Source: Pseudomonadota bacterium
GTDB taxonomy: Bacteria > Pseudomonadota > Gammaproteobacteria > Enterobacterales > Enterobacteriaceae
Length of the DNA stretch: 64,000 nucleotides
Assembly (NCBI GenBank): GCA_018261615.1
Contig: JAGTSE010000005.1
Coordinates: 62,001 to 126,000 of the forward strand
Direction: 5' to 3'
The notes under the pieces are model-generated. The model ran no database searches. It was not told the DNA's origin and saw nothing but the letters and a program-made list of their open reading frames with translations. Shown here one piece after another: positions 63,009 through 64,000 of this stretch; position 1 is the stretch's first letter, and the number at the start of each line of letters is the position of its first letter. A program made the translations under genes and the position numbers.

Positions 63009-63031
63009 CCCTCACCCTGAGCGGGTGAGGG
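63009..63031. repeat. Hairpin between tabA and argI
   Basis: CCCTCACCC (63009-63017) and GGGTGAGGG (63023-63031), loop TGAGC. Same CCCTC/GAGGG family as the hairpins at 18711, 28302 and 36850. It sits between convergent genes and lacks a T-run. Confidence 0.65.
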
Positions 63032-63038
63032 GCAAAAC

Positions 63039-64000
63039 TTACTGGCTGAGCGTTGCCACCATGACTGCTTTAATGGTGTGCATCCGGTTTTCCGCCTGGT
63101 CGAACACTACGCTTGCCGGTGATTCAAACACTTCATCGGTGACTTCCATGCCACCGTGCAGGCCAAACTCTTCCGCCATTTTTTTGCCGAGCGTGGTCTG
63201 ATCGTCATGGAAGGCCGGCAGACAGTGCAGGAATTTCACCTGCGGGTTGCCGGTCAGCGACAGCATCATGCTGTTCACCTGGTAGGGGCGCAGCAGCGCG
63301 ATGCGTTCAGCCCATTTCTCTTTGGCTTCGCCCATCGATACCCAGACATCGGTATAGATAAAATCTGCGCCCTTCACGCCAGCAGCGATATCTTCTGTCA
63401 GCAGAATATTGCCGCCATTTTTCACTGCCAGCGCGGTGCACTCCGCTACCAGGCTGGCATCCGGCCAGCAGGCTTTCGGCGCAACAAGACGCAGATCAAG
63501 GCCAACCAGCGCCGCCGCTTCCAGCATGGAGTTGCCCATGTTATTGCGCGCATCACCAGCGTAGACCAGCGTCATCTGGTTGAATGGTTTGCCCGGCAGG
63601 TGCTCGCGCATGGTCAGCAGATCCGCCAGCAGCTGCGTCGGGTGGAACTCATTGGTTAAACCGTTCCACACCGGCACGCCTGCATATTGCGCCAGCGTTT
63701 CAACAATCTCCTGGCCGTAGCCGCGATATTGAATGCCGTCGTACATACGGCCCAGCACGCGCGCGGTATCTTTAATTGATTCTTTATGGCCGATCTGGCT
63801 GCCGCTTGGCGCAAGATAAGTGACGCGGGCACCCTGATCGTATGCGGCAACTTCGAAAGAGCATCGGGTGCGGGTAGAGTCTTTTTCGAAGATGAGCGCG
63901 ATGTTTTTGCCGGTAAGTTTCTGCACTTCCTGGCCTTTTTTCTTATCAGCTTTTAATTGCGAGGCGAGTTGCAGCAGGGCATTGATTTCCGCAGGTGTAA
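63039..64000 (-). CDS. argI: Ornithine carbamoyltransferase, anabolic (N-terminus beyond window)
   Basis: A partial gene: the last 319 or so codons, running off the right end. The frame continues upstream of the apparent start as [20 protein letters not shown], the normal N-terminal region, so about 15 residues are missing. Carbamoyl-phosphate loop [26 protein letters not shown] and [15 protein letters not shown] are present. It corresponds to E. coli ArgI, which makes citrulline for arginine synthesis. Paralogue of the arcB product 3.3 kb away. Confidence 0.96.
   Translation of the reverse strand, partial: TPAEINALLQLASQLKADKKKGQEVQKLTGKNIALIFEKDSTRTRCSFEVAAYDQGARVTYLAPSGSQIGHKESIKDTARVLGRMYDGIQYRGYGQEIVETLAQYAGVPVWNGLTNEFHPTQLLADLLTMREHLPGKPFNQMTLVYAGDARNNMGNSMLEAAALVGLDLRLVAPKACWPDASLVAECTALAVKNGGNILLTEDIAAGVKGADFIYTDVWVSMGEAKEKWAERIALLRPYQVNSMMLSLTGNPQVKFLHCLPAFHDDQTTLGKKMAEEFGLHGGMEVTDEVFESPASVVFDQAENRMHTIKAVMVATLSQ

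Overview
The window is chromosomal DNA of a member of the Enterobacteriaceae. Most of it follows a gene order known from the Escherichia coli cpdB-argI stretch: ytfH-cpdB-cysQ-ytfJ-ytfK-ytfL-msrA-tamA-tamB-ytfP, then ppa-ytfQRT-yjfF-fbp-mpl-yjgA(darP)-pmbA-cybC, then nrdG-nrdD-treC-treB-treR-mgtA-ridA-pyrI-pyrB-pyrL, and finally tabA-argI. Protein lengths agree closely with the E. coli products. REP-like palindromes, GC-rich CCCTC/GAGGG hairpins and intact leader peptides (mgtL, pyrL) support this placement. The accessory content (pectin side-chain degradation, an arginine deiminase operon, an amino-sugar-acid cassette) suggests an Enterobacter/Kosakonia/Klebsiella-type, possibly plant-associated, relative; the genus is inference.

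Core functions: 1-12.5 kb holds periplasmic nucleotide salvage (CpdB), PAP hydrolysis (CysQ), the SpoT-modulating YtfK, a CNNM-type polyamine exporter (YtfL/PaeA), MsrA and the TamA-TamB envelope pair. 16.8-30.8 kb holds pyrophosphatase, the galactofuranose ABC importer, gluconeogenic Fbp, murein recycling (Mpl), DarP, TldE/PmbA and cytochrome b562. 43.7-56.6 kb holds anaerobic ribonucleotide reductase, the trehalose PTS with its hydrolase and repressor, the magnesium P-type ATPase with its leader, and the pyrimidine operon with its attenuator. 62.5-64 kb holds TabA and an OTCase cut by the window end.

Accessory inserts sit between core blocks. (1) 12.8-16.8 kb, between ytfP and ppa: an AT-rich 600-aa GT-B-like protein and an uncharacterised TIM-barrel-like protein, divergent from a GntR/HutC regulator, next to an IS481-type transposase scrap. 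(2) 22.3-24.1 kb: a chemoreceptor with its own sigma-28-type promoter, followed by a tiny ORF. (3) 26.8-28.0 kb: a periplasmic aldose-1-epimerase-like protein. (4) 30.8-43.7 kb, between cybC and nrdG: the remains of a deleted qor/lysR pair; a ten-gene operon pairing four uncharacterised proteins (likely a PTS-like transporter) with an amidohydrolase, a PLP ammonia lyase, a KDPG-type aldolase, a periplasmic lactonase and a PRD regulator; then rhamnogalacturonan lyase with a KdgM porin; an AraC-family remnant; and a RelBE toxin-antitoxin pair. (5) 56.7-61.9 kb: the arginine deiminase operon with a YfcC-type transporter and a second ArgR.

The best candidate for an undescribed system is the 31.36-39.97 kb cassette. 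The order of its products suggests a route: lactone opening in the periplasm, uptake and probable phosphorylation by the DUF4310/DUF4311/DUF4312/SFCGS set, deacylation, ammonia elimination to a 2-keto-3-deoxy sugar acid phosphate, and aldol cleavage to pyruvate and a triose phosphate. The 12.8-16.5 kb module is the second candidate. No tRNA, rRNA, CRISPR array or prophage was seen.
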